A stretch of DNA of 10,297 nucleotides from Bacteroidaceae bacterium (GTDB taxonomy: Bacteria > Bacteroidota > Bacteroidia > Bacteroidales > Bacteroidaceae): NCBI GenBank assembly GCA_016302435.1, contig JAEDNQ010000080.1:1-10297 (forward strand). Reading direction: 5' to 3'. The notes beneath the pieces were generated by a model. That model was given only the letters and a program-made list of their open reading frames with translations, was not told the DNA's origin and ran no database searches. Of this stretch, positions 7,888 to 10,297 are shown piece after piece. Each line of letters starts with the position of its first letter. Within the stretch, counting starts at the first letter, position 1. A program made the position numbers and the translations under genes.

Positions 7888-8085
7888 CTATCCTCCGCAT
7901 GCAGCTTTGATGATGACAATGTTTGCCCCTTCCTCAATGGCAGTGTCCGCCCAGTCGGAGCGAGGCACCATCTGGTTGTTAGTGGCTATGGCCACACCAG
8001 CCTCAGGGAGTTTAAGTTCGTCAGCGAGCTCTGCTATGTTCTGAGCCATAGTCTCAGTAGCCTTGTTGTTGATAAGTACTTTCAT
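7888..8085 (-). CDS. thiS: Sulfur carrier protein ThiS
   Basis: A 65-residue ubiquitin-like protein that carries sulfur as a C-terminal thiocarboxylate to ThiG. The C-terminus ends in the diagnostic Gly-Gly (64-65, in KAACGG), directly before TAG. The N-terminus MKVLINNKATE and the middle LPEAGVAIATNNQMVPRSDW match the family. The start at 8085 was chosen over the longer frame beginning at 8115, which adds ten residues not seen in ThiS proteins. It is the first gene behind the TPP riboswitch. Its partners are ThiF (activation) and ThiG (sulfur acceptor), both encoded downstream. Confidence 0.95.
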   Translation of the reverse strand: MKVLINNKATETMAQNIAELADELKLPEAGVAIATNNQMVPRSDWADTAIEEGANIVIIKAACGG

Positions 8086-8139
8086 GTCGTTAGTCTTTTT
8101 GATATGTATATTCACGAAAGCGGGATGGAAAATTACGTC

Positions 8140-8185
8140 AAAAACCCCTAACCTATGGCTGTGGCAGCATAGAGTAGGGGCTTTT
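8140..8185 (-). terminator. Intrinsic-terminator-like hairpin between riboswitch and thiS
   Basis: On the minus strand AAAAGCCCCTA (8185-8175) pairs with TAGGGGTTTTT (8150-8140) over 11 positions with one G-U pair. Further inner pairing CTATG/CATAG and CTG/CAG includes one bulged base. The 3' arm ends in a U5 run. Its place between the TPP aptamer and the first gene is that expected of an attenuator. The 5' arm could also pair with the 3' end of the aptamer (AGGGAATTTG, 8208-8199), which would make an anti-terminator. Confidence 0.75.
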
Positions 8186-8196
8186 GTGAGTGTAGT

Positions 8197-8277
8197 ATCA
8201 AATTCCCTGCGTCAGCATTACCTGTATCAGGTTCAATGGGTATAATCTCAGCCGATGATTCAGCACCCCGTGTTGAT
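8197..8277 (-). promoter_or_regulatory. TPP riboswitch (THI element)
   Basis: The minus strand carries the conserved thi-box blocks in order: GGGGTGCTGAA, GGCTGAGATTATACCC, TTGAACCTGATACAGGTAAT and GCTGACGCAGGGAA. The ends ATCAA (8277-8273) and TTGAT (8201-8197) can form P1. GGGG/ACCC makes P2, GCTGA/TCGGC a short P3 with a 4-base loop, and CCTG/CAGG the apical P5-type helix. CTGAGA is the pyrimidine-sensing loop and the CCTGATACAGG region is near the pyrophosphate site. It should sense thiamine pyrophosphate and switch off the downstream thi operon, probably through the hairpin at 8140-8185. Confidence 0.97.
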
Positions 8278-8284
8278 GTCGGTG

Positions 8285-8315
8285 CAAAGTTACGCAATAA
8301 TATCATACTGGCAAA
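8285..8315 (-). promoter_or_regulatory. Bacteroidota-type promoter of the thiamine operon
   Basis: TTTG (8315-8312) and TAACTTTG (8292-8285) are separated by exactly 19 bases, a perfect match to the Bacteroides -33/-7 consensus TTTG-N19-TAnnTTTG. The predicted start site, about 7 bases downstream, falls near 8278, right at the 5' edge of riboswitch helix P1. The transcript would therefore begin with the aptamer. Confidence 0.88.
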
Positions 8316-8339
8316 ATTTTCAGCCGTTTTTTTGCGCAA

Positions 8340-8367
8340 ACGAGAGAGGTGAAAGGACCTCTCTCGT
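8340..8367. terminator. Strong hairpin between the lipoprotein gene and the thi promoter
   Basis: CGAGAGAGGT (8341-8350) and ACCTCTCTCG (8357-8366) form a perfect 10-bp stem with a 6-base loop, plus an A-T pair outside it. On the minus strand it is followed only by TTTGCG, and on the plus strand by TGTTTTATA, so the U-tract is weak. Its position 53 bases after the DUF3332-like stop and just before the next promoter fits a transcription terminator. A smaller GCAAGA/TCTTGC stem (8381-8386 and 8396-8401) lies between them. Confidence 0.65.
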
Positions 8368-8419
8368 GTTTTATAAGCTTGCAAGATGTTTGTGGTCTTG
8401 CTTGTGATATGTTGCTTTA

Positions 8420-8968
8420 TTAGCGGGATGCATAGAAATATGAGTGACCAGTAGCGGCAGCCACTTCGTTGAGGCCAATCTCGTCTACTGTTACATCCAT
8501 AGTCCTGTCGCCGAGGTTGACCTTGATGGTGCCATTCTCGTTGAAACGGAAGATTTCAGTAGTCACTCCGTTCTGTACCTGTGACCAAGAGTCCTGCTTC
8601 TTGTTGTAGATGAAGGTTGTTACCTCACCGTTGGGGGCTGTTATCTCATATCCGTTCTTGAGAGTCTTGACAGCGTAGTAGTTGCCGTCTTCGCCGAGCA
8701 CGTTTGTTGTTTTGCCCACTTTGCTTGCCACGGGGTTATCGCCTGTCCAGAACTCTATGGAGTTGAGCACGAGGACGTCGGCTACTGAGCACACAGCGTA
8801 GGCTGGGCTGATGACGATGAAGATAATCTCATTAAGGAACTTGCTCTTTGTGGCGCCTTTGTTCCAGCTTGCCAACTTGTTGAACAGTGAGAATGAACCC
8901 ACACATGAGCTTGTCAATGATGCTGCTGCAATAAGGATGATAGCAACGCTTAGATGTCTTGCTTTCAT
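8420..8968 (-). CDS. DUF3332-like lipoprotein of unknown function
   Basis: A 182-residue protein. The N-terminus (MKARHLSVAIILIAAASLTSSC) is a lipoprotein signal peptide with the lipidated cysteine at C22, followed by VGSFSLFNKLASWN. Residues ~44-74 form a second hydrophobic stretch (NEIIFIVISPAYAVCSVADVLVLNSIEFW), after which a polar, probably beta-rich C-terminal half of about 100 residues follows (NGYEITAPNGEVTTFIYN and similar). The CVGSFSLFNK plus VLNSIEFWTG pattern is what I recall for DUF3332 proteins, and the assignment rests on that memory. Function is unknown. It lies 73 bases behind the RidA-like gene on the same strand and is separated from the thi operon by a hairpin. No clear promoter of its own is seen. 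Confidence 0.8.
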   Translation of the reverse strand: MKARHLSVAIILIAAASLTSSCVGSFSLFNKLASWNKGATKSKFLNEIIFIVISPAYAVCSVADVLVLNSIEFWTGDNPVASKVGKTTNVLGEDGNYYAVKTLKNGYEITAPNGEVTTFIYNKKQDSWSQVQNGVTTEIFRFNENGTIKVNLGDRTMDVTVDEIGLNEVAAATGHSYFYASR

Positions 8969-9041
8969 AGATGAAAAATTTTCGGTTGATAAAAATGGTT
9001 ATTTTGAAGTGGCGATGTGCCTTTTAGTGTCATTCGGAGAC

Positions 9042-10178
9042 TTAGAAATTGCGGTACTCGCTCTGGGAGGCTTTGACCGCTATGCACTCCATCTCGATGA
9101 GCCACGTGGGTCGGCACACGGGGGCGAGGGTGATGACGCAGGGCTTGTCAGGAAACTTCTCGGCGAACATCCTCTGAACGAGCTGGTAGTCGGCGCAGTC
9201 GCGCAGGTATACTATGATTTGCATGATGTCCTCGAAGCCCATGCCTCCTTCCTCAAGCAGTTTCTCCACGTTCTCCCACATGCGCAATGTCTGTCGTTCC
9301 ACATCGCCCACGTGGACAACCTCTCCCTTGTTGTTGATGGAAGCTGTGCCGGAGATGTATATGTGGTTGCGGTCGCCGTACTGCATGAGGGTGGCGCGCT
9401 CGAAGGTGACGCCATACTCCACTGTCTTGTTGAGGTGGGTGGGGGCATAGAGGTAGCGCTGCTGCTGGGGCTCGAAGCCTGTCAGAGCGTAGCAGCCCAT
9501 CTGGATGATGGCCTTGGGGTCGGCAGGAGTGCCGCCTATGCCTGTGGAGGCGATGTAGTGGGTGTCGGCTGTCAGTCCCTGCTCAGTGAAGCATTCGCGG
9601 CGTGACTTGACGAGTCCGCCATACTGAGTGTCGACATCACGGACGTAGAACCATGTGCGCAGGCAGTTGTCGCGGAGCGTCGCTCCGAAGAGCTTCAGCG
9701 TGTCGATATAGGAGAGCATGGTCTTCCATGTCTGCATGTAGGAGGTGTCCACGCTCGTGTTGGTCAGTCCCATGGTCCAGATGTGGCGGTAGCCATTGTG
9801 TGTGACTACGGTAGAGCCATTCATGGTGCTGATGTCAGTGCCGCGCTGGGTGTATATCCAAAGTGCCACCTTGCTGCCGTCGAGCGGTGGCTGCTGGATG
9901 AAGGAGACGGTGCATCTGCCGGTCTGCTCTATGAGCGGCGCCTGGTTGGTGGCATCGCTGAGGAAGTAGCGCATGAAGACCATCTTGTGACCTTCCATCT
10001 CCAGTTCTTGCATAAAGGTCTGTAGCGAGAGCTGTAGGCGTCGCAACTGGCTCTCGAACAGTTCGCCGTTGGCATCGACATGGAGTATGGCATGTGCCTC
10101 TTCTACGTCGGCTGCAGCGAAGCGCGTCAGTTCTATCTTGGATGAGTATTGGTTGAGATAAATTGTTCTGTATTCCAT
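9042..10178 (-). CDS. Two-domain RidA/YjgF/YER057c-family protein
   Basis: A 378-residue protein made of two related halves. The C-terminal half (about 255-370) is a clear Rid domain: YISGTASINNKGEVVHVGD, then Q-x(5)-WENVEKLLEEGG, IIVYLRDCADY and the terminal APVCRPTWLIEMECIAVKA, with R356 and E364 at the places of the conserved Arg and Glu of RidA. The N-terminal half (1 to about 180) has the same general pattern but is more diverged. Canonical RidA (about 128 residues, trimeric) hydrolyses reactive enamines/imines made by PLP enzymes. The activity of this fused form is not known. A -7-like box ends 8 bases before its ATG. It is not part of the TPP-controlled unit by position. Confidence 0.85.
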   Translation of the reverse strand: MEYRTIYLNQYSSKIELTRFAAADVEEAHAILHVDANGELFESQLRRLQLSLQTFMQELEMEGHKMVFMRYFLSDATNQAPLIEQTGRCTVSFIQQPPLDGSKVALWIYTQRGTDISTMNGSTVVTHNGYRHIWTMGLTNTSVDTSYMQTWKTMLSYIDTLKLFGATLRDNCLRTWFYVRDVDTQYGGLVKSRRECFTEQGLTADTHYIASTGIGGTPADPKAIIQMGCYALTGFEPQQQRYLYAPTHLNKTVEYGVTFERATLMQYGDRNHIYISGTASINNKGEVVHVGDVERQTLRMWENVEKLLEEGGMGFEDIMQIIVYLRDCADYQLVQRMFAEKFPDKPCVITLAPVCRPTWLIEMECIAVKASQSEYRNF

Positions 10179-10186
10179 ATATGTTG

Positions 10187-10194
10187 CAAAATTA
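10187..10194 (-). promoter_or_regulatory. -7-like box directly before the RidA-like gene
   Basis: TAATTTTG matches TAnnTTTG and ends 8 bases before the ATG at 10178. No TTTG is found at the -33 distance, and the upstream bases are A-rich. If used, the mRNA would have a leader of only a few bases. The remaining upstream sequence to 10297 is AT-rich with no gene seen. Confidence 0.4.
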
Positions 10195-10297
10195 GTTTAT
10201 TTTTTTATTATTGACCCCTGTTATTGTGTTTTTTTTTGCGATATTGCATGTTTTTCGGCAAATCATGTGGCTGTTGACCTCAATATGTGTGAAAATA

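Noticed and set aside
7888..8115. A longer ThiS beginning at 8115
   Set aside because: The extra ten residues (MNIHIKKTND) are not found in ThiS proteins as I know them. MKVLINNK is the usual N-terminus.
8811..9605. Plus-strand open frame of 264 codons over the Rid-like and DUF3332-like genes
   Set aside because: It is antisense to two recognisable proteins and shows no conserved motif.

Overview
The window looks like a chromosomal piece of a Bacteroidota genome, most likely Prevotella-like or another member of the Bacteroidales. Every gene is on the minus strand. Start codons lack Shine-Dalgarno sequences, a perfect Bacteroidota-type promoter (TTTG-N19-TAnnTTTG) is present, and the thiamine gene order with anaerobic ThiH and a second small ThiE-like protein fits this phylum. 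The genus is inferred from protein style and was not tested.

Read in the direction of transcription (right to left), two non-thiamine genes come first. One is a two-domain RidA/YjgF-type protein (9042-10178) and the other is a DUF3332-like lipoprotein (8420-8968). A 334-base gene-free stretch follows (8086-8419). It holds a strong hairpin (8340-8367), a promoter (8285-8315), a TPP riboswitch (8197-8277) and an intrinsic-terminator-like hairpin (8140-8185). Its downstream end is the start of thiS.

The riboswitch leads a thiamine pyrophosphate operon: thiS (sulfur carrier), thiE (thiamine-phosphate synthase), thiG (thiazole synthase), thiC (HMP-P synthase), thiF (adenylyltransferase for ThiS), thiH (radical SAM tyrosine lyase), a second short ThiE/TenI-like protein, thiD (HMP-P kinase) and, overlapping thiD by four bases, a cation diffusion facilitator (CDF) transporter. 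ThiS, ThiF, ThiG and ThiH make the thiazole half and ThiC and ThiD the pyrimidine half. ThiE joins them. Use of ThiH rather than the oxygen-dependent ThiO fits an anaerobe. A final partial ORF (1-52) runs off the left edge.

The most interesting parts are not the core enzymes. A 166-bp MITE-like element with 30-bp terminal inverted repeats (29/30 matched) sits between thiG and thiC, and its ends carry outward-facing -7-like boxes. A 9-bp tandem repeat fills the spacer between the second ThiE-like gene and thiD and continues in frame into the thiD start. The ThiF lacks the CxxC zinc-ligand motifs and the acyl-disulfide cysteine of E. coli ThiF. The ThiD appears to miss about 20 residues before its KGGH motif. 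The CDF transporter lies at the end of a TPP-controlled operon with no obvious transport role there. No tRNA, rRNA, CRISPR or full insertion sequence was seen.
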